64,000 nt of DNA from Odontocerum albicorne (lineage: Eukaryota > Arthropoda > Insecta > Trichoptera > Odontoceridae), in contig OX463862.1 of NCBI GenBank assembly GCA_949825065.1, forward strand, positions 19,213,118 through 19,277,117, given 5' to 3'. Below, piece after piece: positions 47,575 through 58,684 of the stretch (the first letter of the stretch is position 1; each line of letters opens with the position of its first letter). Position numbers and translations under genes: made by a program. The notes under the pieces are model-generated. The model was not told the origin of the DNA. It did no database searches and saw only the letters and a program-made list of their open reading frames with translations.

Positions 47575-47880
47575 TCAGATGACAAACATGCACAGAGATT
47601 AAATGAAGGAGACAGAAGTTGGAACAGATAGATGGAAGAGTTAGAAAAGTAGACAGAGAAGGGATAGAAATAGGGCTGATAGCGATGGAAATAAAGCTAG
47701 TGCCGGTGAGAAGAAGTGGGTGAGAGAGGAGAGGGAAACGAGGATAAGAGAAAGGGTTAATATAAGACACGAGATGCGAATGAGAAGAGAAAAGGTAGTA
47801 GGGGGAGAGGAAATGAAGCAGAGAGATGAGAAGGGAAGCATGGATAGAGAAAGAGAGGGAAAGTTGAAGAAATCCGTTCA
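47575..47880. other. Purine-rich tract (G+A on + strand)
   Basis: About 300 bp with very few pyrimidines on +, e.g. gagagaggagagggaaacga and gaaagagagggaaagttgaa. The pyrimidine strand is open in two frames, but the product is low complexity. Confidence 0.7.
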
Positions 47881-48519
47881 TTCAATTTCAGGTTGAATTG
47901 AATGTTACGTGGAATCTTATTAGCTTACATTTTCGTTTAGTTATTTGAAACAATAATTTAATATTAACTCCACTGATTTTAAATTCCTTATTTTTTTCAG
48001 TAATAGTAGGTTTCATCATTGATGCTGTTTTTGTTTTAATTTTGATTAGATTTCTCTCCTTTTAATTTATTTTGCAAATTTTAAATTATTTTTTTATCGC
48101 TTGTTTGTAAATTTTTGCGGTTGATGTAAACTTAAAATGATTATAAACTTGACAGTGATAGATTTTCAAGCATTTAAAATGCATGCTATGTATTATTACG
48201 AATGTTGGAATAAACGAAGTTTAATTAAAATTAAAATGTCTTGTTGTTAAAAACTATTAACCTTTTGTAGTGAAAATTTTAAATTTTATAAAATAATATA
48301 TTATCTCAAAGTTTTTTATTCAAGTAAAAATATTTCATAAAAATTTTCCTCCGACATTTTTCAATATTTTTTCTTCATATTGTGCATTTTTTATATTTTA
48401 TATGTGTGTTTAAATAAATATACTCTGTCTTTGAGGTGTACTTACGTAGTTTTACTACAACTTAATTTCTCTAAACCTTTCACCATTTTTTAGAACAGAG
48501 CTGAATTAATGTTGTTGAA

Positions 48520-48858
48520 ATGCGTGCTTTGAGACGAATACATGGAATGACAATGTATCATAGAATACGGAATGAAGTGATTTGGGATGAATATAAACTC
48601 AAGGCTGATGTGTTGAATATGATAGAAAACAGAACTCTGAAATAGTTTGGGCGTGTAAAATGAATGAAGTTAGACTAATAAACAAATATATGGTATAAAT
48701 GTGAGTGGAAGGCGTGGTAGAGGAAGACCAAGGAAAGATTGGTTGGATAAAGTGAATGATATTTGGAACAAAGGAAATGTAGGAAGTAAGATACATCGTA
48801 GAAGCTGTATGAGAAGGTGCTGTATGATGTGGAGGGACGAAATGTGTGTGTCGAGATA
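48520..48858 (+). pseudogene. LINE reverse-transcriptase C-terminal remnant
   Basis: EMRALRRIHGMTMYHRIRNE, VLNMIENRTLK then stops, and further on SGRRGRGRPRKDWLDKVNDI, RRCCMMWRDEMC. This is the conserved tail (RxRRIxGxTxxDRIRNxxI...RRGRGRPRKxW) of insect non-LTR elements. 5' truncated and decayed. Confidence 0.75.
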
Positions 48859-48989
48859 GGAATGTTTGGCGATTTGTTCTTTCTGCCTATTCTAGCAGAA
48901 AAACAGCGTGAGGAAACGGCGTGCGAAATGGCGATTACTATTTTTTATTCATGCAGATTATTTTGCTCAAGATGTATGTTTTCAAGAGA

Positions 48990-49985
48990 TTGCAATGCAG
49001 AGAAATATATCGAAAAGCATGTTCTAACATGAAACAATTAAACGGCGGTAAGCACTAAGCACTGAAGTCATGTTGAAGTTAAGCACTGAGTTCATGTTGA
49101 AGATCAAACTTATTGAAGTCATTATTAGATCGCTAATGTAGAGAAATACATTGAAAAGTATGTTCTAATATGGAATAATTTAAACAGCGCCTTGAGTTCT
49201 GTTTTAAGCACTAAGGTCATGCTAAACATCAAACAAATCGAATTAATTATTCGAATATTAAGGCAGAGCAATATGTTGAAAAACATGTTCTAACGTGAAA
49301 CAATTTAAACGGCGCCCTGAGTTCTGTTTTAAGCACTAAAGTGTGAACATCAAACTAATTGAAGTAATTATTAGATGATTAAGGCAGAGAAATATATTTA
49401 AAAGCATGTTCTAACATGAAACAATTTAAACGGCGGTTTGAGTTCTGTTTTAAGCACTAAGGTCATGCTAAACATCAAACAAATTGTATTAATTATTAGA
49501 TTATTAAGGCAGACCAATATATTAAAACAGCATGTTCTAACATGAAACAATTTAAACGACGCGACGCTTTGAGTTCTGTTTTAAGCACTAAAGTCATGCT
49601 AAACATCAAATAAATTTAATTAATCATATTAGATTATTAAGGCAGAGCAATATATTAAAGAGCATGTTCTAACATGAAACAATTTAAACGACGCGACGCT
49701 TTGAGTTCTGTTTTAAGCACTAAAGTCATGCTAAACATCAAATAAATTTAATTAATCATATTAGATTATTAAGGCAGAGCAATATATTGAAAAGCATGTT
49801 CTAACATGAAACAATTTAAACGGCACCCTGAGTTCTGTTTTAAGCACTAAGGTGCAAACATCAAATTATCATAATTGAAGCCAATATTAGATTATTAAGG
49901 CAAATAAATATATTGAAACGTATCTAACATTAAACAATTTAAATGGTGACTTAATTTCTGTTTTAAAAAATCAATTGCTAAATGT
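48990..49985. repeat. 120-135-bp tandem array, about eight copies
   Basis: Unit: aaggcagagcaatatattga + aaagcatgttctaacatgaa + acaatttaaacggcgccctg + agttctgttttaagcactaa + ggtcatgctaaacatcaaa. Two neighbouring units (about 49505-49770) are nearly identical; outer units are diverged. Confidence 0.9.
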
Positions 49986-49999
49986 GTGCTAGAATTTAT

Positions 50000-51735
50000 C
50001 TTGTAAAAGTGAGTGATGTAAACTCGTTTTTATATATCCAGATAATTTTTAATAGATTGATGTTTCTGAGAGTTGGCGAGATACTGAAAGGTATATTGTA
50101 GCGGAAAACAAGATCAACGGTAAATGATAAAAAAAACTCGTTTTGTATAACATACGAGTAATATAAGACAACTAGCTGAAAATATTAATTCAAATATGTG
50201 CCTTTCAGCTGCTAGCCCATCCATCAAGTTATATAAAACTTAACTCAACAATTACCTTATTTTTTAGTGCAGTGTACTCGAAATGCGAATGATAATTAAT
50301 GTATTTAATTTGTTTTGTAAAAAAACAAATATTTAGCTTAAAAAAACGATCTAATTTAATATTCCATTTACCGACTTTTTTACTATGATGGCACGTTTTT
50401 CAAAATTGAAATACTTACGTTACGCGCAGTAGCTTTTGCATGTGTTTTGTTTCATTTCACCTCACGGTCACAAAGGGATTTGTTTCATTTTCAGTTTCAT
50501 GGCGTAATACAATTTAAATACTCGTAAAACGACATTTTCAGCTACTGCAACTGTTATAATATGTTATATACAAGTTTTGGAATTATATTAATCTCAATTT
50601 ATCCAACTTTCTGTAAGGTAACAGTCAGAGTTAGGGTTTTTTTGTAAAAAATGACCTCGGCCCAGCTTTGACCTGAGAGTCTTTATTTTGGATTTTTGTA
50701 AAATAATGACTTCAATTAGTTTGATGTTTAGCATGACCTCAAACCTACTCTTTGAATGATATTGACATCAGTTCCTCGAACTTTCTGTAAAAAAAGGTTC
50801 GTAGTGCGAATTAAAGTTTATGTCAGTTCTGAGCAAGTTACGGCCCGCGGACCATATAAAACCCGCCTCATATTTTGCTATGACTTGCAAGCTATTGTAT
50901 AGCTTATTGGATTGTGTGACTTGTGTAGCCGTGTGTGACGCACATCTCTGCATTAACATGATTTTTTATATAACATGAGCTGAAACTTACTCATGAATAC
51001 TCTGTCACTCGAAACTCTACGTTTACATTTTTTTTTCAAATCAAATTTTGTAGTATTAATTTTGTATTTTGTAGTTGTATAATTTATTTTATACAGTAAT
51101 ACATTATATTTACGAAAAAATCGTTTTTATTTGGCGGTCCTTTCTTGTATTGATATTCTCAATGCGACCCTTAAGCCAAAATATTTTCACAAACCTAGTC
51201 ATTGTTATATACAATATTAACCCCAGTTTTTACAAATTTCGGCAATACATAAATTCAATCAAAACGTTTATAGTTGACAATTATTCCTTCAAATTTCAAT
51301 ATGACATTGTTCTTAGCTAGTGCAACTGTTATTAACACATTCACTGCGATATGTATTTATAGAATAGTGTAGAGGTACTGAAAAAAATCATATTTTCGAA
51401 ACCTTAAAATCTTACGGTATTTTCGAAACCTTAAAATCTTACGGAAACCTTAAAATCTTAAAATATTCGGTACCATACAAACAAAGAGAATCGAATGACG
51501 CGCAACGGGCGTCATCAGCGTCTCTACAAAAAATGTGTTGACGTCCCAGGGGCGTCTTTAGCAGCGAACGTCTTAAATAACACAGTTTTTTAATGATATT
51601 AGTCTCAATTTGTCCAACTTTCTTTAAGGCAACCTCAGTTAATTTAATTGTAAGACATTGTAGCTTTTTATGAAATGTTGACCTAAGTCAGTCCAGATTT
51701 TCGCAAGATACTGACCTTAGTCTGCTTCTCATCGG
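50000..51735. other. Intron 5, 3' end: no gene seen
   Basis: AT-rich intron with a short tandem repeat (attttcgaaaccttaaaatc) at 51385-51470, and a gtttcatttcacctcacggt motif near 50450 that recurs inverted near 53565 and 53790. No coding region other than exon 6 immediately after. Confidence 0.45.
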
Positions 51736-51739
51736 CTAG

Positions 51740-51922
51740 TGGTCACCGCGGTGCAGTGCCCCACTCCGGACGCCCCTCGACACGGGAGGGCCGTGTTCAC
51801 ATCCTGCGCGTACAACTCCATCGTCAGCTATGAGTGCAAGTATGGATACAGGTTGGTGGGGGACAACACCAGGAGGTGCGGGGCTGACAAGAAATGGAGT
51901 GGAACGCAACCAGTTTGTAAAG
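51740..51922 (+). CDS. hasp: Exon 6: CCP4
   Basis: Acceptor atcggctag and donor gtacgc; phase 1-1; residues 218-278. It is a complete four-cysteine CCP: VQCPTPDAPRHGRAV, then IVSYECKYGYRLVG, RRCGADKKWSG and PVC. A cag acceptor at 51757 would also be in frame, but it would remove the module's first residues, so the upstream tag acceptor is preferred. This exon follows the second very large intron (15.6 kb). Confidence 0.87.
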
Positions 51923-51945
51923 GTACGCAAATCATTATTTATTTA

Positions 51946-52585
51946 TTTAACACTTTTATTTTGAATACAATCTGGCGAGCTTATTGCCAGGCGGCAATCT
52001 TTTCCAGCCAACCAGACAAAAGTAAATGAAGCATTTCTTGAATCTTCGAAAATACTATAGTTTCACTTTGTGGTGCCATGTTTTACGTAAAACGAAAAAT
52101 AAGTAAATGAAAAACTTATTTTATATTTTTGTGTTCACCACATATTTATTTTGAATTACAACCGGTTTCGAAGACCACCGTCTTCATCGTCAGGCGAAGA
52201 TAAAGTAAATTGTTAAAAAATATACTTCCTCTACAAGTGTAAATAATATAATATAAGAGGGATGAGGTAGGTCTCTTCCCCTACCTCATCCCTCTGATAT
52301 TATATTATTTACACTTGTAGAGGAAGTATATTTATTGACAATTTAGTTTATCATCGACTGACGATGAAGAGGGTGGTCTTCGAAACCGGTTGTAAATCAA
52401 AATAAACTTGTGGTGAATACAAAAATATAAAATAAGTTTTTCATTTACTTATTTTTCGTTTTACGTAAATTAAGCAAGTTACGTGGTCGTATAAATCATT
52501 CAAATGACTATCCATCCCCACGAAATCCATATACTCGTACATACTATATACGTGAGCACATGCCCACGAACCCCACAAAGACAGT
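51946..52585 (-). mobile_element. LINE family A 3' UTR split by a foldback element
   Basis: Reverse strand: the tail at 51946-52032 (acttttgtctggttggctgg, gattgccgcctggcaataag) and the upstream part at 52471-52585 (gtgggcatgtgctcacgtat, catttgaatgatttatacga) join through aagc. The insert is the palindrome at 52033-52470. Confidence 0.75.
52033..52470. mobile_element. Long palindromic foldback element
   Basis: Two arms of about 180-190 bp: ttacgtaaaacgaaaaataa, ttcaccacatatttattttg, caaccggtttcgaagaccac, cgtcttcatcgtcag, aagtgtaaataatataatat, ... mirrored to cgttttacgtaa. Centre near 52275 (cctacctcatccctc). AAGC may be duplicated at the borders. No ORF. The CCGGTTTC and TCGTCAG motifs resemble family P. 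Confidence 0.85.
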
Positions 52586-52796
52586 ACAAAAAAAATTGTT
52601 TAATATTCAAAACATACTACACAATTCCAACCTCCTCTGACCAACACCAGAGATGCGACGTAGTGGGCTGCACAATGTGCTGGCGTCTTCAGGAGTATCT
52701 CTGGTGCTCTACACATTCTTCTTTTATTTTATCTATCTCAACACTCTTATACAAATTCCTTGGAGTAACCTGATCAGGACTGTCTTTCTCAGTCGG

Positions 52797-53108
52797 TTTT
52801 ATCTTTCATGAGAACAAATGTGCTCATCTTAGCTGAGCTCAAAATAAAGGATCACCTCTCGTCATTGTGTATACGACATGTCCTGCAGTATTTTGGCCAC
52901 CTCATGAGAAGGGAGCCGAATAGTTGTGGTCGTCGGAAGCGTCGAAAGAGCGAGATCTTGTGGAAGATCCCCAACCAGATGCAGTGACCTGATCAAGACT
53001 GTGACTAGAACTTCAAATTCGAATGTTCTTCGATTGACCCGGGATATATCCAGACAGAAGGAGACCATTAAAAGGATCATCGATGGCTACCGCCATCCTC
53101 AGACATGA
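52797..53108 (+). pseudogene. LINE reverse-transcriptase C-terminal remnant
   Basis: RTNVLILAELKIKDHLSSLC, VLQYFGHLMRREPN, then after a frameshift VVGSVERARSCGRSPTRCSD, RQKETIKRIIDGYRHPQT and a stop. RTNxSILxEL...YFGHxxRRE...GxVEGxRxRGRSPTRWxD is a common non-LTR tail of another clade than the one at 48520. Confidence 0.75.
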
Positions 53109-54082
53109 GGGAAAGGACAACGGAGAGAGTCAGTTTTATATCCAATATATTTGACTGCGAGGACACTTTAGTTAGATAAATCGTAGGAATTGTATGGATG
53201 TAAAAAATATGAAGGATGTGAATCAGCGTGATGGTATGCATGCACGACTTAATGATTGAAATTATTTCAAGTACACTTCATGTAAAATATCTATAAAAAG
53301 TATCAATTCAAAAACATTTAACTTTTTTATGGTTTTGTGTTGATTTAATTTTTTATTTACTTATTTATGCACTTTATTTTACAATTTAAAATTTAGTAAA
53401 TTTATTTACAAATGGGAATATCTTCCAACCAACCAGAAATTTGTTTAACAATTTACTTTCCAGTGTTGGGGGAAAGATGTACCTAAGAGCTTTATACAAA
53501 TAAAATATAATATATTATATAATTTTCCTGATGCCGTTAAGCCGAAAATGAAACAATACATACTGTGACGGTGAAGTGAAAATGAAATAAAACATATGTT
53601 TATGCAAGAGCTATTGCATAACGTCAGAAATATTCCAATTAAAAAAAACCGTCACTATTTGTGTTCTGATTCAATTTAAGATGCAAACGACGAGAATAAG
53701 TAAAATTATCAATTTCGAATATAATACCACAATTAAATAATACCTTAAGAGATGTCGCTTCCCAAGTTAAAATGAAATCAAACATACTGTGACCGTGAAG
53801 TGAAAATGAAACGCTAAATATGTATGCAGAAACTTTGTTCGAATTTCAAAATACGAGTACATTACGCTGATAAAGTAAACAGATTTATAAAACAAATGAA
53901 AATTTTTTTGCTGTCATTGTTGAAATTTACCTTTGCAATTACAATTAACATTTTTTAATAAAATGGCAGGTGCATATCAGTAGGACGGGTTGACGTTTCC
54001 ATTGAAGCTTTGAAGATCCTCTTTTACGTGTTGGGTGATTGGGTTTTGTATTTAAAGATGCAATTGATGTTTGTTTTTTCAG
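53109..54082. other. Intron 6, no gene seen
   Basis: A headless SINE1 tail near 53380-53460 (reverse). A motif actgtga(c/g)ggtgaagtgaaaat occurs near 53565 and 53790, and inverted near 50450. The rest is AT-rich. Confidence 0.45.
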
Positions 54083-54262
54083 AAATAAACTGCGGCCACC
54101 CAGGCCGGCTGTACAATGGCTGGCTGGAGAACATCGAGGCAGGAACTGGTCTTGGAGCTTCCATCATCTTCCGCTGCCACGATGGGATGCGTATGCAGGG
54201 AAACTCCAGCACTGTCTGCCAGCTGGATGGGACGTGGCGGTATCCGCTGCCCAAGTGTTTGG
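54083..54262 (+). CDS. hasp: Exon 7: CCP5
   Basis: Acceptor gttttttcag and donor gtaaga; phase 1-1; residues 279-338. It is a complete CCP with INCGHPGRLYNGW, SIIFRCHDGMRMQG, TVCQLDGTWRYPLPKC and the standard four cysteines. The ATG at 54010 in the same frame lies in intron sequence upstream of the acceptor and is not a start. Confidence 0.88.
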
Positions 54263-54689
54263 GTAAGATATAATCATTGACTTCTTGTACCCAACAAGTT
54301 AACTTATAATCAACCATCCCAAAAGGATATAAAACCATTTTTTTCAATAACAGGCTTTCGATTTTCAACTTCATATTTCCTTTATGAACATTGATGATTT
54401 ATTTATTTATTTATACAAGTTAACAGTACAATGTACCTTATAAGAAAAAAAAATAAAAGAGCTCAACACAAAAATTTACAGAATATACAAAAATATGTAT
54501 TTTTTTTACACAATTACAACAAGAACAATCAGAATAATACAAGTATTAAATAGCACAAAACCGCGTGTTGCCAACACAATACAAGCGCACAGCCCGCACT
54601 GCGCAAAAATACAAACACATACAAATCATTGAAAAACAAAATACAAATTGAAAACAAAGTAAAATAAACGGAATTAGACAGATGCAACT

Positions 54690-54975
54690 TCACAAATCCT
54701 CAAAAAAATCCACATATCGGAAGATCTACAACGGTTTCTAAGTAGTTAGTTTTCCCTTGGTAAACTTTCTGTGGTTTTCTTACCAAATATGTTTTTCTAA
54801 ACGTGTGCAGATACGAGGAAGTACCTAATCTAATGGTAGTTGTCACCACCTTCCTTTCCTTACACTCAATTTATATATTTATTTTGTAACACTTTTAATC
54901 TGTCAATAATAGTGGTTCAAATCCCGAGTTAGATCACTTTTGAAAAGAGTCTGCTCTCTAAATGGTAGTGTATAA
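54690..54975 (-). repeat. R3 repeat copy
   Basis: Reverse strand: ccatttagagagcagactct, gaaccactattattgacaga, catatttggtaagaaaacca, cgttgtagatctt. Order as in the copy at 34851. Confidence 0.65.
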
Positions 54976-55117
54976 TTTTTCTCTTTTTATTATTATTTCG
55001 TAAACGGGTATCTGCTATGGACGACTTTGGAAAATTAATGAAACATTTGTCACATGAAATAATTATTATCCATTCCTCATTTACTAAATGATAGCAATGT
55101 TTTTCTTCTTCTTTCAG

Positions 55118-55255
55118 CTCCTTGTGTTGTACCACATGTGACCCAAGGGAAAGTGATTTTGGTTCCGAGCAACATCTCCCAAGAAACTAATGAGACTACA
55201 CCCTCAGCAGCTCCTACTACTCAAATCATCGGTTCATCCACGATGGTTCATCACG
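55118..55255 (+). CDS. hasp: Exon 8: first half of CCP6 with a Ser/Thr-rich insert
   Basis: Acceptor tctttcag and donor gtaaat; phase 1-1; residues 339-384. It starts as a CCP (PCVVPHVTQGKVILVP) and then carries about 29 residues of Ser/Thr/Pro-rich sequence with two N-glycosylation sequons (NIS, NET) before the module resumes in exon 9. The last 14 coding bases are the first unit of a degenerate tandem repeat that continues into the intron, so the insert's end may have grown from that array. Confidence 0.82.
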
Positions 55256-55580
55256 GTAAATTGTTTTTATTAAAGGGTAGTACATCACGGTAAAAAAATT
55301 AAAAAGGGTGGTGCATCACGTTTTTTTTTTAAATTAAAGGTTCACCACGTTATTTTTCATTATTAAAATGGTAGTTCATCACGGAAAATTGTTTATTTTT
55401 GTTCATCACGTTAAAAAATTAATAAAAAATAAGAACAAAAAGGGTGGTTCATCACCTTAATTTTTTTTAATAAAATGATGGTTCATCTTGCTATTTTTTT
55501 ATTATTAAAATGGTGGTTCATCACGATATATTTTTTTTTATTAAAATGGTGGTTCATTATAGTAAATCGTTTTTTTTATG
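55242..55580 (+). repeat. Degenerate repeat that starts at the exon 8 splice donor
   Basis: About ten units of roughly 30-36 bp: gatggttcatcacggtaaat + tgtttttattaaa. The first unit covers the last 14 coding bases and the donor. Later units keep ggttcatcac but mostly lose the GT. Same arrangement as at exon 3, with a different unit. Confidence 0.82.
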
Positions 55581-55631
55581 AATTATTTAGTTGAAAGGGA
55601 GTGAGGGATAAGACCGGAATAAATTCGGTAG

Positions 55632-55930
55632 AATGCGTACATTTCGTAGAATATATGGTATTACAATATTTAATGGAATAAGAAATGATCGGATAATAAA
55701 AGATAACTGTTTATTAGAAACGGATGTTATAGGAAGAATAAAAAAAAAAGGATATTTGAATGGTTTGACTAAGTTGCGAATGACTACATTAACAAATATA
55801 GGAGTATGTCTGATATGAGTGGAAAGCGAGGAAGAGGAAGACCGATAAAATAATGGAAGGAAATAGTAGGAGAAATTTTAACTAAGTGAAGGGTAAAAAG
55901 TAAGAGAAACAGAAAAGCGTGTATAACCAG
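55632..55930 (+). pseudogene. LINE reverse-transcriptase C-terminal remnant
   Basis: RMRTFRRIYGITIFNGIRND, RIIKDNCLLETDVIGRIKKK, then a GRGRP-like stretch (gcgaggaagaggaagaccga). Same tail family as 48520 and 59880. Confidence 0.65.
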
Positions 55931-56088
55931 ATGTTAAATTCTTTTTTTTTAATTATGATAAAGTGTACCTGATATTGTTGATCCAGGGCACTTAAATATG
56001 TTATATTAAGATGGCTTACTTGCAAGATACAACATTTCCTCGAGTTGCTTTGAGGTTTCGTTTGAAAATAAATTAAATTTATTTACAG

Positions 56089-56200
56089 GTGATGCTCTGA
56101 TTGTCGAGTGTGAGAAAAATTACGAGTTCCTGTCCAATAACCAAGCAGTGACGTGCAACAATGGAACATGGACACAGATTCTCAAATGTCAACCCGCAAG
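56089..56200 (+). CDS. hasp: Exon 9: second half of CCP6
   Basis: Acceptor tttacag and donor gtaaat; phase 1 in, phase 2 out; residues 385-421. It encodes ALIVECEKNYEFLSNNQ, VTCNNGTWTQ and LKC: cysteines 2-4 of CCP6 with the conserved Trp and an NGT sequon. A 30-bp tandem array starts about 30 bp into the following intron. Confidence 0.85.
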
Positions 56201-56229
56201 GTAAATCATATTTATCACTGTCAACCGCT

Positions 56230-56690
56230 TTCCGTTTACACTTAGGTTTACCACAACTAAGTTTAATACACTTAGGTTTTCCACAACTTAGTTCTATACA
56301 CCAAGGTTTTACAACTGAGTGAAATACAAGTGATTTTACTGTAACCAATATTAATGCACTTAGGTTTTCACAACACTTAGGTTTACCACGACTGAGTTTA
56401 ATACACTTAGGTTTACCACAAATAAGTTACATATATTTATGTTTACCACATATAAGTTCGATACACTCAGGTTTACCACAAATGAGTTGAATACAATTAG
56501 GTTTACTACAATTAATTTTAATATACTTAGGTTTGCTACAACTGAGTTTAATATACTTAGGTTAAAAGCAAATAAGTTAAATACATTTAGGTTTACTACA
56601 TACCATACAAGTTTAATACACTCGGGTTTACCATAACTTAGTTGAATATACTTAGGTTTACAACAACTAACACGTCTACGTCAAACAATG
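56230..56690. repeat. About 30-bp tandem array, roughly 15 degenerate copies
   Basis: Unit acacttaggtttaccacaac + taagtttaat, beginning 30 bp into intron 9. Units diverge strongly, so the array is old. Confidence 0.85.
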
Positions 56691-56800
56691 ACAAAACATC
56701 ACGTCTTCATCAAATAACGATAAAGCAATACGTTTGTATCAAACATCGATAAAACAAAACGTTTACATCAAACAACGATAAAAGGACAATTTTACATCAA
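56690..56800. repeat. About 28-bp tandem repeat, four copies
   Basis: catcaaacaacgataaaaca + aaacgttta with variants; follows the previous array directly. Confidence 0.75.
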
Positions 56801-56944
56801 CTCGAATTTCTCGAATTTTACATCAATTCGTAAGTTCATATAAAATTACCATCAACGGCGGCATAAGAACCATTATATGATAGATTAAGTACTTACCATA
56901 GTATCTACACATGACTATATGTACACATAATTATGTGGAAATTT

Positions 56945-57085
56945 TTTGGACTTTATTTGATATTTCGATGTTCAGATGTCCACTATAGTTTGTGCTGTGA
57001 AGTAGCTGAATTTTTTTAACCTTAGTGGTATTTCGATATTTAATTATCCACAATAGTTTGTGCTGTGAAGTTGCAATTAATTAAA
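56945..57085. repeat. Tandem duplication, about 75 bp
   Basis: atttcgat.tt.a..t.tccac + (t/a)atagtttgtgctgtgaagt occurs twice, the second copy ending about 25 bp before exon 10. Confidence 0.7.
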
Positions 57086-57107
57086 CAGTTGATTTTTATT
57101 CTGTTAG

Positions 57108-57277
57108 ATGTAAAAGGCTTCCAAAGCCGCCGAAGAATGGGATGGTGGTGGCTCCCAAGACTGAGCATGGCATGAGGGCGAGGTTTCACTGTAAAGATGG
57201 CTTCACCCTCAAAGGTCCCGAGCTTCTTCTGTGCTCTTTTGGAAATTGGACAGGAGAACTACCAATATGTCAAGAAG
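57108..57277 (+). CDS. hasp: Exon 10: CCP7
   Basis: Acceptor ctgttag and donor gtaaaa; phase 2 in, phase 1 out; residues 422-478. It is a complete CCP: RCKRLPKPPKNGMVV, MRARFHCKDGFTLKG, LLCSFGNWTGELPIC. The NWT Trp is in the conserved position before cysteine 4 and forms an N-glycosylation sequon. Confidence 0.87.
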
Positions 57278-57630
57278 GTAAAACTTACTTATTAAGACAG
57301 ATAGGTAAGGCTCACTCATACAGTTGATGCTGCAGACTATGAAAGTCTAAAACTGAATTCATTTTCACATCCAGATGGATCTGTTTTGTACCGACTCGTA
57401 TCCTGTTTTTGACTCCTGCATTTTTATCTGACAACCCACATCCACGTTAAACGAAGGCACACCTGAGGTATTAAATAAATATTTGAGAAGTTTTAGACAA
57501 TCAATTCAAACATGTGCCGGTATATTACTAGAGAATTTAGTCCAAGTCGGGGAGATATGTCTAATGGGTGGGAAAAATTCGACGACCTCAATATTTTAAA
57601 TATATTATTTTAATTTTACATTTGATACAT

Positions 57631-58010
57631 ATTTATTTTTATCAAACACTGTTTATTCCACTTTAAAAAAGTGGAATAAACAGTGTTTGATAAAAATAAA
57701 TTACAATGTCTTTAAACCTCCACAACGTTAATGCCGTAACCCTGAGAGTGCTACGAGAAAAAAATATAATTGTCTATCTAGTGCCGAGATATATTTACGA
57801 TTCGGACGTTCGTGATAAATATTTATTTTAAACAACAAAAAAAACAAAAAAAATTTATTTTTACAACATAAATATATTTTAGAATATGTACCCTTGTATT
57901 CTAAATGAATAATATTCATTTAGAATACAAGGGTAGAACAAATTTCTTCCACTGCTATAGCAGTGCGCCGATCTCTCAGGGTTAACTATAAACAACATTT
58001 GATACATATA
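57631..58010. mobile_element. Foldback element P with perfect 34-bp arms, interrupted
   Basis: 57631-57664 (atttatttttatcaaacact + gtttattccacttt) is exactly mirrored at 57668-57701. The arm goes on to ctccacaacgttaatgcc, is interrupted by the element at 57740, and resumes ctataaacaaca. Confidence 0.8.
57740..57981. mobile_element. piggyBac-like MITE (TTAA, CCCTGAGAG ends)
   Basis: 242 bp with ends CCCTGAGAG and CTCTCAGGG. The right TTAA is intact (57982-57985); the left is GTAA (57736-57739). Other copies of the host repeat read ...gccttaactat... without it, which shows the empty site. It contains a perfect internal hairpin (57889-57934: acccttgtattctaaatgaa and mirror). Confidence 0.82.
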
Positions 58011-58544
58011 TAACTCAATGTTATTTAACATTTTGTTTAATATTAGAAAGCCCTTGCAATACTTGCTGCGTTAATCATGTGGATTTCGTATTTGTGTGAA
58101 AGGAAAAGATATTTCTCGTTTTATAGTACCCTTTAGATACTCGACCATTTCTCTTGAACAAATTGTATCATTTTATGGGGAAATTTTCATTGTCCGTGGG
58201 TATTAAAAAAATATATACATTTTTTGGCAAAGAGTAGTTTCAAAGTTCTGGAAGAATCTTCTGGAAGTTGTTTCATGAAACCCTCTACGATACGAAATAT
58301 TTCCATCGAAATAGGCATTATTTATATCTACTTAAAAATATAAAACAGTCTAAAAATAATAACAATAGGAACAATGATAGCTCATGTTTCTCTGTAAACT
58401 AACTCAAGCATTTTTGCAAAATTTATTAAGAAGCTCACCCCTTAATTTATCTACCGAGGTATGGAATATATCAATATTGAAATGTTCGTTTTATAAAGTC
58501 ATTCCGTGTGCGAGTTATTAATCGTATTTTATTTTCTTTTCCAG

Positions 58545-58636
58545 TGTACTGCCCTTTTCCAGGCTATATAGAAAATGGAAAAGTCCTCCTAGTTGGGAAC
58601 ATGGGTCTCTATGATTACAGACCGTATGTCAAAAAG
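58545..58636 (+). CDS. hasp: Exon 11: first half of CCP8
   Basis: Acceptor ttttccag and donor gtaaag; phase 1 in, phase 0 out; residues 479-509. It begins VYCPFPGYIENGKVLLVG and continues with a Tyr-rich stretch (LYDYRPYVKK). It pairs with exon 12, which supplies cysteines 2 and 3. The module's last cysteine is the first complete codon of exon 13. Confidence 0.82.
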
Positions 58637-58684
58637 GTAAAGAGCCTTGTTTATTTAACGCTGTTCTGTTAAGAATATGAAAAA

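Noticed and set aside
54039..54374. ORFs of 75 and 116 codons overlapping exon 7 in other frames
   Set aside because: Shadows of the GC-richer CCP5 exon.
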